From contig NZ_CP072360.1 of NCBI RefSeq assembly GCF_018128065.1, forward strand, positions 1,554,501-1,618,500: a DNA stretch of 64,000 nt. The letters run 5' to 3'. Position numbers and translations under genes: made by a program. The DNA is from Prevotella melaninogenica. Lineage in GTDB: Bacteria > Bacteroidota > Bacteroidia > Bacteroidales > Bacteroidaceae. The notes below the pieces were generated by a model. It worked only from the letters and a program-made list of their open reading frames with translations, was not told where the DNA came from and searched no databases. Shown here in pieces: positions 53,026-62,567 of this stretch. The stretch's first letter is position 1. Each line of letters begins with the position of its first letter.

Positions 53026-53470
53026 TCATTTAATTGGAAGGTTATTCACCTCTTTACCTTCTTTAAATAATTTATAACCATCAGTAGCATATCCTTGTCC
53101 TATATATATAAACGACTCAGGAGAAACATCTTCCATAATATAGTCCTTAAAATAACATCCACCAAAGTCCATAGCATCCTCACAAACAAGCCTTAGCGGA
53201 TAATAAACATGGTACGAATCTTTCGCATACCCTGTATTTTTACATACCATGAAGCTACTTACATCAACGCCCTTAGTGCTGGCATCGTTGTATGTAAATA
53301 TATTGAATCTCCATAGCCCCCATAAATGCTGTCACCTATTCTGGTATAACCATCTATAGTTTCTCCATTTTTAAGTGGACCCATTCTCCTTTGCTTTTAT
53401 AGTTATATTTCTTATCTTTGCAAGAAACTAAGAAAGCACATAATATGATAATTATAATGTAAAGTCTCAT
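53026..53470 (-). pseudogene. DKNYY-like lipoprotein, frameshifted (immunity candidate of cassette 1)
   Basis: ATG at 53470 starts a lipoprotein signal (MRLYIIIIILCAFLVSCKDKK). After GEWVH the frame shifts near 53385 into KNGETIDGYTRIGDSIYGGYGDSIYLH, and again near 53295 into YNDASTKGVDVSSFMVCKNTGYAKDSYHVYYPLRLV, ending at 53026. The repeated Tyr-rich pattern (KDSYHVYYP, TDGYKLFKEGKEV) is like the DKNYY family. It overlaps the end of the Rhs1 toxin by 4 bases, the place of an immunity gene. Export to the envelope fits protection against a secreted protease. Two breaks suggest it is no longer functional, in line with the dead toxin upstream. Confidence 0.65.
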
Positions 53471-54217
53471 CTGCTTAGTCTTTTATATGTATACATCTTC
53501 AAAAATGAACTAGTCCAACTCATTGTTCCTATTCTGATACCAATATGGTTACTAATTGGAGAATATCGATTAATTTGCCCTGTATTATAGTTATGAATAA
53601 TACTTTGTATTTGAGAATCCTCAAGCTTACCTACATTTGCATAATTATATACATGATTGCGTCTTAAATACCCAGTTTGAGTCATAAGGTTACTATATAA
53701 ATTAACAACTCCATTATTTCTATGTTTGCATCACGTAATCCTGCAGAATGCCCTAACTCATGGGGGATGGTCCGAGTGTTTGAACCATTTAGTAAACCTT
53801 TCACAGCTCTTGGTCCTATCCTAATATGTAATCCGTTTAAATCACTAGTAGCTAATATGGAATTACTTTCAAACCTATTTTGATCAACTATTTCGAAAAC
53901 ATGATCATCTTTTGAATATCTTCAACAGAATTGACAACCCGTAAATTAATATTAGTTTTAACATTATATTTTTCGAGGAGAAAGTATATCTCGATTCTAT
54001 TTGTGCTTTATTTGATCTCTGACGTTATTAATATTTATTTCTTATCCCTGGAGTTATTATAAACTACTCCTGTAACGTTTATAAGTACATTTGTTTTACC
54101 ATCTTTATTTTTCGAAGTGTGGATATCCCATTTATTGCCATCAGAATCTATTAATTTAATAGGATTATCTATACAAAAAACATAACCACTACTTTCAACA
54201 TACTTCTCTGCAAATGC

Positions 54218-54566
54218 ATCTACCCCATACCAAATACTTGCCATAGGGTTCATGTACCTTGCACCGTAATAGTACAAGCCTGTTTCCTCATCAAACTGTT
54301 TGCCATTGAACTTATACGGTAGTTCTTCACTACTACTATGCTCGTCTACCAACAGCTCACCATACGGCAGGTAGGCATCATACTGGGTGATGTTGGCTTT
54401 ATCATCTGTGATGTAAGACGTGCTGCCGAGGTGGTCACTGTGATAAAAGAAGGTTTCTTCTTTCGTTGTATCATTAGGGATGTAACCGTATCCAGCCTGC
54501 GGGTCATCAGGGTTGCTTGGGTCGTTCCATGAGATGGGAGCGCCGGGGTTGGTGCCAGGTGTGGTG
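54218..54566 (-). repeat. Rhs core repeat, copy 1, part downstream of the IS
   Basis: Near-identical at nucleotide level to 58425-58773, 61221-61569 and 63260-63608. Together with 56677-56981 it forms the fourth copy of the core block. Confidence 0.85.
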
Positions 54567-54570
54567 TTAG

Positions 54571-56672
54571 CCCAAGTTTAACTGGCAAAAATATTTTCAT
54601 AAATATTCGGGATGTTTTGTGTAGTATCAATTTTATAAATGATTGATAATCAAGCATAGGGTATTGTAACGAGGTGTAAAATCCGAATTGTAGGACACCG
54701 TCATATCAAAATTATTTTGTTACTTTGCACTCATGCACGCAAATGTACAGACACGATTCAACCCTGCAACAGGCGACATGGCTCCTTATTATCGCATCAA
54801 GGAGTCATATCGTGACGTGCAGGGTCATGTACATTCGCTAATTCTGTTGAACATCGGTTTTGAACCTTCACTTACTGCCGTACAGGTTCGAAAAATTGCA
54901 TACGCACTTACCGAACGCTTCAAAAACAGAAGTACACCCTCGCTTTTCAAGGAACATCTTGACGGACTTACTCCTATTGAACAGGCAAAGGCTGACGAAT
55001 GGTGGAGCCGTATGGAGCAAGAAGGTGGAATCGATAGGTTTAACAAGGAAGAGCAGAAGTCGCTGAGAAAATATGAGAACTACGTTGACCTTGAGACGGC
55101 AAAATATACTGACGCAAGGAATGTCGGTGCTGAGTGGCTCTGCAAGCAGACGATAGACAAACTGCAATTAGAGGGTTTCCTGCGCAGAAACGGCTGGACA
55201 GAGAATACGATACACACGGCTTTGTCAGCATTGATTGTTCGCACAGTATATGCAGTTTCTGAACGTTCGTCTTATTATTATTTGCGCGATAACTCTGCTG
55301 CTGGTGAACTTTATAGTGGAGTTCCTGGCTGGACACCAGGAATCAATTCTCTATATAAAGTCACTGACAAATTATATGAACTAAAGGAACAGTTAGAGCG
55401 TCATCTGTGCAACGTTACTGACGACCTTTTAATATAGACAACAAGTTGATGCTCTTCGACTTAACCAACTTCTATTTCGAGGGCAGTAAGCGTAACAGCG
55501 ACAAGGCCAAGTTCGGTCGGTCAAAAGAAAAACGCTCTGACTGTAAGCTACTTGTACTTGCACTATGTATCAATAAAGAAGGTTTTATACGTTATTCTTC
55601 TATCTTGGAGGGTAATACAGCAGACCCCAAGTCTCTGCCCGATATGATTGACACGCTGGCAAAGAGGAATCCATCACGGACAAAGGATACGCTCGTTGTC
55701 ATGGATGCAGGTGTTGCCACGGAAGAGAACTTGGAGCTGATTAAAAGAAAAGGTTACAATTATCTCTGCGTATCTCGTACGAAAATGAAGGACTATACGC
55801 TCAGTGATGATAACAGGAGTGTTACGGTAATGGATGCCCGTCGGCAGAAGATAACGCTGAAAGAGGTTAAGACAGAGGATAACAAGGATTATTATCTCGA
55901 AATAACATCTCCTTCGAAAGCTATGACAGAGTCGTCCATGAACAGGGTCTGGAGAGAGCGTTTTGAGATGGAACTGCAGAGAATAAACGATGGAATCTCC
56001 AAGAAAGGTGGAACGAAAACCTATGAAAAGGTTGTTGAACGTACAGGACGTGCCATACAGAAGTACCCATCTATAGCGAAGTTCTATCAGATAAGCTACA
56101 TAAAAGATGAGAAGAAACCCAAGCAGATGCTGCGCATAGACTGGGAGATAAAAGACCTCTCCGCAATGGAATCTGGTCACGGAGTATACTTCCTCCGCAG
56201 CAATGTCAGGACACTTGATGAGCGTGTGACATGGGAATACTACAATCTCATTCGTGAGATAGAATGCACGAACAGGCAACTAAAGAATGATCTCAACCTC
56301 CGTCCTATCTATCATCAGAAAGATGAGAGAAGCGACGCACACCTCTTCTTCGGTTTATTAGCCTATTGGGTGGTAAACACCATCCGTTGTCAATTAAAAC
56401 GAGAAGGAGAATCCTGTTACTGGACCGAGATTGTACGACGTATGAGCACCCAGAAGCTCGTCACAACAAAAGGGAAGAATCCATTAGGAGAGAACATCGA
56501 GATGCGCCAATGTAGTAGTCCTTCGAAGCAAGCAAAACAGATATACGATAAGTTGAACTTAAAACACTCACCATACAAAAAGAATAAAATTTGTAGGACA
56601 CAGAACCCATAAGAAAAACGAGGAAAGTACGGTCACTGCAAGAAATAGGCGAAAGTGGGGGTTAAACTTGGG
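54571..56672 (+). mobile_element. IS1634-like insertion sequence (2,102 bp) inside Rhs cassette 1
   Basis: Ends are inverted repeats cccaagtttaac and gttaaacttggg. Flanked by a 4-bp duplication ttag at 54567-54570 and 56673-56676. Deleting the IS and one ttag joins ggtgttag to gatgtggagtctgaatcc, as in the other Rhs copies (compare 63608-63630). Confidence 0.92.
54733..56612 (+). pseudogene. IS1634-family transposase with one frameshift
   Basis: 54733-55437 encodes MHANVQTRFNPATGDMAPYYRIKESYRD to NVTDDLL. At the T4 run 55425-55430 one base seems missing; restoring it gives FNIDNKLMLFDLTNFYFEGSKRNSDKAKFGRSKEKR and the rest to 56612. DDE-like elements: LMLFDLTNFYFEG (D), DTLVVMDAGVATEENLELIKRKGY (D) and YYNLIREIECTNRQLKNDLNLRPIYH (E). 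About 620 aa when repaired, the usual length. If the base loss is real, this copy cannot move on its own. Confidence 0.82.
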
Positions 56673-57010
56673 TTAGGATGTGGAGTCTGAATCCAACCCT
56701 GTGGCACATCATGGTTACCGAGTTCGGTGAGAACAGCATTATAACCAACACCCGTGTTCTCTGGATCACCATACGCACCCTTCTCTGTTGGTACACCAGG
56801 TGCTACACCCACTTTCTTATAATAAGCCTCCTTCTGTGTCTGTATCTGATTCATACGTTCCGCATAGTCCTGCTGACCAGCTGTTACGTATGAGCCGTTG
56901 CGTCCATAGACATTATTGAACAGACCCGTTCCAATCCTTGAAGCAACTCGTTTGTCACCAATGAAGTAATGCTTCGTAAGGTGCTCATAAATCTATCTAT
57001 GAAATATAAT

Positions 57011-57580
57011 TTACAGAGAATCATCTATCAACTTTATTTGTGATAATTTATAATCATAAAAAAAATATACTTTCAAGTTATTATTACTAAATTTTATTAT
57101 AGGTATATCATCCCCCCAAAATGATAAATTTTCCTTCAAGTGGTTATGGAATTTTATATAATTATAGTCAAAGACATAGAACTTCGCTAGTCCAGATATA
57201 TTATAGAATATATAAATATAAGAATTGACTCCATTTATATATGTGATTTTTAATCTTTTCTTTTTTTCTTTTATCCGTATTTTAACCTGTCCTAATTTAT
57301 TGTAAATAGAATCTGTAAAAGGCGGCGTACGTATGTATAGCTCATTTTCATATTCATTAGTGATTGCATCCTTCTTTAAAGTTTTGATTACAGAGTCTTT
57401 TCGAATATAATCTCGTTCACCAATTCTTCTTATAAAGAAATAGCGTTTTCTCTTATAATTCCCTACAATTTTCAACATCTGGGCAGGAAACCTATCTACT
57501 ATATATGCATCTACGGATATAGTTTCCTGAGCATAAATAGGTAAAACGTAGAATAATAATAACAAAAATATTGATTTCAT
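57011..57580 (-). CDS. Exported 189-aa immunity candidate of Rhs cassette 2
   Basis: Signal peptide MKSIFLLLLFYVLPIYAQ with a clear cleavage region, then a Lys/Tyr/Phe-rich beta-type protein (NYKRKRYFFIRRIGERDYIRKDSV, LSFWGDDIPIIKFSNNNLKVYFFYDYK). I know no family. It starts 3 bases after the stop of the Rhs2 metalloprotease and is strongly AT-rich like other immunity genes. By position it is the immunity partner of the Rhs2 toxin; its export suggests that the toxin acts in the periplasm or envelope. Confidence 0.7.
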   Translation of the reverse strand: MKSIFLLLLFYVLPIYAQETISVDAYIVDRFPAQMLKIVGNYKRKRYFFIRRIGERDYIRKDSVIKTLKKDAITNEYENELYIRTPPFTDSIYNKLGQVKIRIKEKKKRLKITYINGVNSYIYIFYNISGLAKFYVFDYNYIKFHNHLKENLSFWGDDIPIIKFSNNNLKVYFFYDYKLSQIKLIDDSL

Positions 57581-57583
57581 TTT

Positions 57584-60127
57584 TTATTCCTTTGGCATTA
57601 TTAATCCAACACGTGTTCCTCGATCTCGCCCAATCCGACTCAACATTAATGCAATGCCCCCAGTATCTACATGTGGATTATTATCAAATAATGAAAAACC
57701 ATTTTGCATTTTGAATTGTGTATTTGCAAAGTTTGGAAGAGCTTGGGACATAATTTGCGTATAAAATACGTCTGAGTAACCCGCCCTAAAATTCGTTTCA
57801 GGATGAATTAAGCCCAAGTTATGACCAATTTCATGAACGAATAATGCACGATATATGTCTTTAGAGTATCCCGAGTGTGAGAGAAGATTCTCTATTCCAT
57901 TACGATACAATTCTATACACCAAGGATAACTACCATCTGAACCTAACGGAATATTCCCTGATGTTACTTCAGACATACCAATCTTTATTTTATTACCAAA
58001 TCTTACATCCATGTTATTTATATCTTTTCCTATAATACTACGCTCAAGTGCTTCATTCAATTCTCCTGATGAATTAAAAGTACGTAACCTTAAATCAAAT
58101 CTTACATATAAAGGATTATCATTGTCCAGATTGTAGAAAAGGGTATTATTAGAATACGGGGCATTGAGCCCTATAGGCTTTGCTTTTGGGACTTTGTATA
58201 CAGTTCCATTATTATTATATTCGTTAATAGCAAGCTCTAATCCCTTTACTTCATCAGGCTTGAGATCCGACTTCACATAATAATATTCCGCATGAATTAC
58301 AAATGGAGATTCCTTTGTTCCATTACCCGTAACTTCTCCATCCATGCCTGTCGAATCTACAAACTTAATTGGGTTACCCAAGGTGTAAGTATAAGTGCTT
58401 GTCCTTGTGTTTTTTTCTTGCATTGGATCCACTCCATACCACAGACTGGTAACAGGGTTCATGTACCTTGCACCGTAATAGTACAAACCTGTCTCTTCAT
58501 CAAACTGTTTGCCATTGAACTTATATGGTAGTTCTTCACTGCTGCTATGCTCGTCAACTAATAGCTCCCCATACGGTAAGTAAGCATCATACTGTGTGAT
58601 GTTGGCTTTATCATCTGTGATGTAAGACGTTGAGCCGAGGTGGTCACTGTGATAGAAGAAGGTCTCTTCACGTGTGGTATCATTAGGAATGTAGCCATAA
58701 CCAGCCTGCGGGTCATCAGGGTTGCTTGGATCATTCCAGCTTACAGGTGGACCGGGGTTAGTATTCGGTGTGGTGTTGGGGCGTGGAGTTTGAATCCACC
58801 CCTGTGGCACATCGTGGTTACCGAGTGTGTCAATGATAGAGTTATACCCTCGTTTTGTATTCTCGGGGTCACCATACGCACCCTTCATTGTAGGTACACC
58901 AGGGGCAATGCCCTGCTGCTTATAGTATGCTTCCTTCTGACGTTGTATTTGGTTCATACGTTCAGCATAATCCTGCTGACCAGCAGTAACGTATGAGCCG
59001 TTACGTCCATAGACGTTATTGAACAAGCCTGTTCCTAGCCTTGAAGCAGCTCGTTTGTCACCAAGGAAGTAATGCTTCGTGAAGCGGTTCTTGTTGACAG
59101 AGAGGATACTTGCAGGATAAAGTGTGAAGTTGTCCGTCTCGTGGAAAGTAATACCCTGCGGTGCTCCATTGATATACACACCCTCCATCGTACCGTAACT
59201 CTTCATGATGCGTTCGCCAGCAGCGTTATAAGTATAGCGTGAGGTTTTGCCATTATCGCTTAAGACCATCAGGCGGTTGTCCTCGTCCCAGTACATCTCA
59301 CGGGTCGTGTTGGTTGAGTCGTTCGTTACCAGCGTTGGATTACCGTTGGCATCGTAGGTGTAATGGTCATGACCAATCTGCGTTGGAGCCGTCGGGTGGT
59401 TGCTGTCCTCATACTTATAAGCAAAGTTATAAGACTTGGCGGTTGTTGTTGAGTCCACTTTCTGTACCTTAGTGAGCGGTTCACTCATCCGTCCGAACGA
59501 CATCACCATATCATACGATGCACGCTTTGCCTTACCGTTTGCGTGGACAAGGCGGTTCAGTTCATCATACTCATACGTATGCGAACTCCTTCCTCCTAAC
59601 TTCGCCTTGTTGAGTTTCGTCAGCGACGTTGGGTTGGCAGCATTCGTAATACCGAGGATATTATCCACAGCATCATAGCGATACTTGTTTTCCATCACAG
59701 TCTGACCATCCGCTGTAAGGTTCATCACCTGCAGACGTTCACGCTGCTTGTCGTAGGTATAGGTTGTCTCCGTGCCATTACCAAGTTTCGTATAGACCGT
59801 ATGACCCTCCTTGTCGTAACCTATCCTGTCAACTATAACGCTCTGACGTCCCTGTTTATTGCTCGTAAGACACTCAACCTGTCCGGCAGCATTGTAGTGA
59901 TAAGTTACCACTTCACCGTCAGGATAAGTCATTGTCTGTACACGATTCCAGCTGTCATAGGTAGCACCATAGACATAAGTCCTAATATCTGCTACGCTCG
60001 CCATGACTGTACGGACAGTTTTCGTCACCTCACCCTGTCGACCATAGTAATAGGCTTCACCGCCCGAAGCATTCTCTACAAGAGCAAGAACAAAAGGGCA
60101 AAAATAAGCTTCATTTCTTACTTCCAT
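57584..60127 (-). CDS. Rhs cassette 2: orphan Rhs core with metzincin-like metalloprotease toxin
   Basis: 847 aa. YD repeats run from about residue 20 (GGEAYYYGRQGEVTKTVRTVM, YDSWNRVQTMTYPDGEVVTYHYNAAGQV) to the Rhs core end (YHSDHLGSTSYITDD, KQFDEETGLYYYGARYMNPVTSLWYGVDP, about 565). The variable tip starts at QEKNTRTSTYTYTLGNP and ends in a zinc protease: ALFVHEIGHNLGLIHPE near 763 (HExxHxxGxxH) with a possible Met-turn (IMSQALPN). The N-terminus lacks any signal or PAAR/translocation domain; MEVRNEAYFCPFVL replaces it, and its ATG lies inside the end of immunity gene 3 (overlap 60111-60127). Full Rhs proteins exceed 2,000 aa, so this is an orphan tip with a long core. The frame is intact, so it could be expressed or recombine into an upstream full-length gene. 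Confidence 0.88.
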   Translation of the reverse strand: MEVRNEAYFCPFVLALVENASGGEAYYYGRQGEVTKTVRTVMASVADIRTYVYGATYDSWNRVQTMTYPDGEVVTYHYNAAGQVECLTSNKQGRQSVIVDRIGYDKEGHTVYTKLGNGTETTYTYDKQRERLQVMNLTADGQTVMENKYRYDAVDNILGITNAANPTSLTKLNKAKLGGRSSHTYEYDELNRLVHANGKAKRASYDMVMSFGRMSEPLTKVQKVDSTTTAKSYNFAYKYEDSNHPTAPTQIGHDHYTYDANGNPTLVTNDSTNTTREMYWDEDNRLMVLSDNGKTSRYTYNAAGERIMKSYGTMEGVYINGAPQGITFHETDNFTLYPASILSVNKNRFTKHYFLGDKRAASRLGTGLFNNVYGRNGSYVTAGQQDYAERMNQIQRQKEAYYKQQGIAPGVPTMKGAYGDPENTKRGYNSIIDTLGNHDVPQGWIQTPRPNTTPNTNPGPPVSWNDPSNPDDPQAGYGYIPNDTTREETFFYHSDHLGSTSYITDDKANITQYDAYLPYGELLVDEHSSSEELPYKFNGKQFDEETGLYYYGARYMNPVTSLWYGVDPMQEKNTRTSTYTYTLGNPIKFVDSTGMDGEVTGNGTKESPFVIHAEYYYVKSDLKPDEVKGLELAINEYNNNGTVYKVPKAKPIGLNAPYSNNTLFYNLDNDNPLYVRFDLRLRTFNSSGELNEALERSIIGKDINNMDVRFGNKIKIGMSEVTSGNIPLGSDGSYPWCIELYRNGIENLLSHSGYSKDIYRALFVHEIGHNLGLIHPETNFRAGYSDVFYTQIMSQALPNFANTQFKMQNGFSLFDNNPHVDTGGIALMLSRIGRDRGTRVGLIMPKE
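58425..60070 (-). repeat. Rhs core repeat, copy 2 (longest)
   Basis: Holds the block shared with copies 1, 3 and 4 and extends furthest upstream. The core/tip border is marked by the codons for GVDP (ggatcc at 58425-58430), also present at 61221-61226 and 63260-63265. Confidence 0.85.
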
Positions 60128-60509
60128 GATAACCTTTCATATAGAGTCTCATGCAAAGTACTGAGAGCAGGCCTAATGAAAGAATTCCCAACCTAACATA
60201 TATATCCTCTTTTTCATCATAAAAAAGTGTATCATTCCATTTATTATGGTATAAAATTTTATTTAGATTCCCGTCATTTATATCCTTCCTACTTACTGTG
60301 ACAGTGTATTCCTTACTCATATAACGTACTATGATATATGAAGTTATATTTATAGCACCACTATGTTCTGACACTATTTTATATGACTTAATTGGACCCG
60401 ATTTAATTGCTTGAGTATCGTAATAAACAACTATAATACTGTAGAATAAATATATAATACAGCCAGAGATCATCAATAGAAGATATCTACGAACTTGTTT
60501 GTATTCCAT
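60111..60509 (-). CDS. Membrane immunity candidate of Rhs cassette 3
   Basis: 132 aa from MEYKQVRRYLLLMISGCIIYLFYSIIVVYY at 60509; this ATG follows the toxin stop (60511-60513) by one base, which favours it over upstream ATGs at 60524 and 60560 lying within the toxin gene. Two membrane segments, near residues 10-28 and 108-122 (LGILSLGLLSVLCMRLYM), enclose a beta-type extracytoplasmic or cytoplasmic domain. No known family. Position and overlap pattern make it the immunity gene of the Rhs3 tip; a membrane location suggests that the toxin acts at or in the inner membrane. Confidence 0.7.
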   Translation of the reverse strand: MEYKQVRRYLLLMISGCIIYLFYSIIVVYYDTQAIKSGPIKSYKIVSEHSGAINITSYIIVRYMSKEYTVTVSRKDINDGNLNKILYHNKWNDTLFYDEKEDIYVRLGILSLGLLSVLCMRLYMKGYHGSKK

Positions 60510-60510
60510 T

Positions 60511-62060
60511 TTATTGACCACCATAATCTTTAGGTAATTGTGATTGTACTTTCTTTCCAACTTCTTTTTTTACCGTCTCTACCCCTGTTGTAAATGAGAC
60601 CAAAGTCCCATATAATGCTCTCGCTTCTCTCATTGCTGATTTAGCATTTCTAATTAATTTCATGTTAGGAGTTCTACGTGACTGTAATTTTTCTAATTTA
60701 TGTAAAGCAACACTATAGTTATGCCTAGCCTCTGCTGTTGCTTTTTTTAGATAGCTTGACGGGAGAATATGTCCAACTCCTTTGCTTATAAGAGTTTCTG
60801 CTATGATGGACTTCACAGACATTTCTTCTTTATTTATAACTCTCCCTATAACATTTTCGAGACCTTCCAATAAGAAGCCAATCCCCCTCTTTAGCTATAA
60901 ACTTTGCTACAGGGTTTTTAATAATCTTCAAAATGCTTGAAATGCCATTATTGATGGCACCTTCCGCTGCACCTGTTGCAATACCCCATGTGATGCTCAA
61001 ATAATCTCTCCCCTCTAATTCTTTATTTGCATTGATGAAAGAGTTTATAGAGACCTTATCCATCTTATCCATGATAATCGTTAAATATTGCGATAATCCA
61101 CCAGCAACCCCTCCGATAATAACACCATCAATCCCTATTTTTCCATCTTTGTCATAGTATCTAATAGGATTATCAGAGCAATAGACATAACTAAGTAACG
61201 TTGGCTTTGTGAGGCTCATTGGATCCACCCCATACCAAATACTTGACATAGGATTCAAGTACCTTGCACCATAATAGTATAGACCAGTCTCTTCATCGAA
61301 CTGTTTGCCGTTAAACTTATATGGTAGGTCTTCACTGCTACTATGCTCGTCAACTAACAGTTCACCGTATGGCAAGTAAGCATCATACTGTGTGATGTTG
61401 GCTCTGTCGTCCGTGATGTAAGACGTACTGCCAAGGTGATCACTGTGATAGAAGAAGGTTTCCTCTTTCGTAGTGTCATTGGGAATATAACCATATCCAG
61501 CCTGCGGGTCATCAGGGTTACTCGGGTCGTTCCAGCTTACAGGTGGACCAGGGTTGGTACCTGGTATCGTGTTAGGATGTGGTGTCTGAATCCAGCCCTG
61601 TGGAACATCATGGTTACCGAGTGTGTCAATGATAGAGTTATACCCTCGTTTTGTATTCTCGGGGTCACCATACGCACCCTTCATTGTAGGTACACCAGGT
61701 GCAATGCCCTGCTGCTTATAGTATGCCTCTTTCTGCTTCTGTATCTGATTCATACGCTCCGCATAATCCTGCTGACCAGCTGTTACATATGAGCCGTTAC
61801 GCCCATAGACGTTATTAAAAAGACCTGTCCCTATCCTTGAAGCAACTCGTTTGTCACCAATGAAGTAATGCTTTGTAAAGCGATTCTTGTTGACAGAGAG
61901 GATACTTGCTGGATAAAGCGTGAAGTTGTCCGTCTCGTGGAACGTGATTCCCTGCGGTGCACCATTGATATACACACCTCAACCGTTCCGTAGCTCTTCA
62001 TGAAACACGCGCCACCTGCTATAGGTGTAGCAACTTATCTTGCTGTTACCAAATATAGAC
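60511..62060 (-). pseudogene. Rhs cassette 3: orphan core with a helical tip, two frameshifts
   Basis: Core homology starts near 62060 (SKISCYTYS...), shows a one-base loss near 61978 (gttgag-gtgtgt where copy 2 has gagggtgtg) and resumes as YINGAPQGITFHETDNFTL, then runs to SIWYGVDPMS near 61221. The tip has a glycine-rich hydrophobic stretch (GIDGVIIGGVAGGLSQYL, GIATGAAEGAINNGISSIL). After KEGDW it shifts frame near 60868 into LEGLENVIGRVINKEEMSVKSIIAETLISKGVGH and ends ARALYGTLVSFTTGVETVKKEVGKKVQSQLPKDYGGQ at 60511. With the frame restored the tip is about 220 aa, helical and basic, of unknown activity. Confidence 0.75.
61221..62060 (-). repeat. Rhs core repeat, copy 3
   Basis: Shares its full length with copies 2 and 4; the 5' limit near 62060 is a sharp loss of homology next to the intergenic end of immunity gene 4. 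Confidence 0.8.
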
Positions 62061-62093
62061 ATGAATTCTTTTCTCTATCTGTGTATTTATTTT

Positions 62094-62567
62094 CTATATT
62101 AGCTTTAGATACCATTGATTAGATTTTACAACTATTATATCCTTTTTATGCGAAAACGCCAATATGGCTATCCGAAAACGATAAAAATTAACACTCCACA
62201 AACTGCTTTTTCCAAAGTAAATAATTAAAGGATCCCTTCGATTGGTAAAAGTTATTTTTACATATAGCCCCAAAAATGGTGTTGAACAAAAAAAGATGTG
62301 CGATATTTCCTTCCATGAAATCTTCATATTTCCTTCCTTTTCTGTAATTAGTAAGCCCAACTCATTTATGACTATTTTTCTATTGCGAGTTTTTACTAAT
62401 CCATAAATAAGAATAATGATTATAAATACTGAAATCAAAAGTATTATTTTCATATTGCTTTGGTGATTATTCATAATATCACCTACTGATAATGCAAATG
62501 GTATTAGCATTATCAATAACAATAAAAAAAAGGTAGGATATGTATATATATTAAAATCTTTTGCCAT
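62094..62567 (-). CDS. Membrane immunity candidate of Rhs cassette 4
   Basis: 157 aa from MAKDFNIYTYPTFFLLLLIMLIPFALSVGD at 62567; an upstream ATG at 62600 lies further inside the toxin gene. Two membrane segments (about 9-27 and 40-58, MKIILLISVFIIIILIYGLV), then a soluble domain with a PH-like pattern (KIVINELGLLITEKEGNMKISWKEISHIFF, LYVKITFTNRRDPLIIYFG). It overlaps the Rhs4 stop by 17 bases, in a different frame. By position it protects against the Rhs4 tip. Confidence 0.7.
   Translation of the reverse strand: MAKDFNIYTYPTFFLLLLIMLIPFALSVGDIMNNHQSNMKIILLISVFIIIILIYGLVKTRNRKIVINELGLLITEKEGNMKISWKEISHIFFCSTPFLGLYVKITFTNRRDPLIIYFGKSSLWSVNFYRFRIAILAFSHKKDIIVVKSNQWYLKLI

Larger units (their letters stand above)
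53467..56985 (-). pseudogene. Rhs cassette 1: core fragment plus metalloprotease tip, broken by an IS and frameshifts
   Basis: Core fragment from 56981 (RVASRIGTGLFNNVYGRNGSYV) to 56677, then, after the IS at 54571-56672, NPDDPQAGYGYIPNDTT to YYYGARYMNPMASIWYGVD near 54218. The C-terminal tip begins AEKYVESSGYVFCIDNP and decays through at least four frame changes. Recoverable pieces are NVRDQIK, AQIESRYTFSSK, DHVFEIVDQNRFESNSILATSDLNG, RTIPHELGHSAGLRDAN (HExxH zinc motif, about 53740) and NLYSNLMTQTGYLRRN. The tip was a zinc metalloprotease. The missing 5' part, the IS and multiple frameshifts show a dead cassette. Confidence 0.8.

Noticed and set aside
54346..54657. 103-aa minus-strand open frame at the IS1634-like left end
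   Set aside because: It is the Rhs core read in the wrong frame plus IS end sequence.
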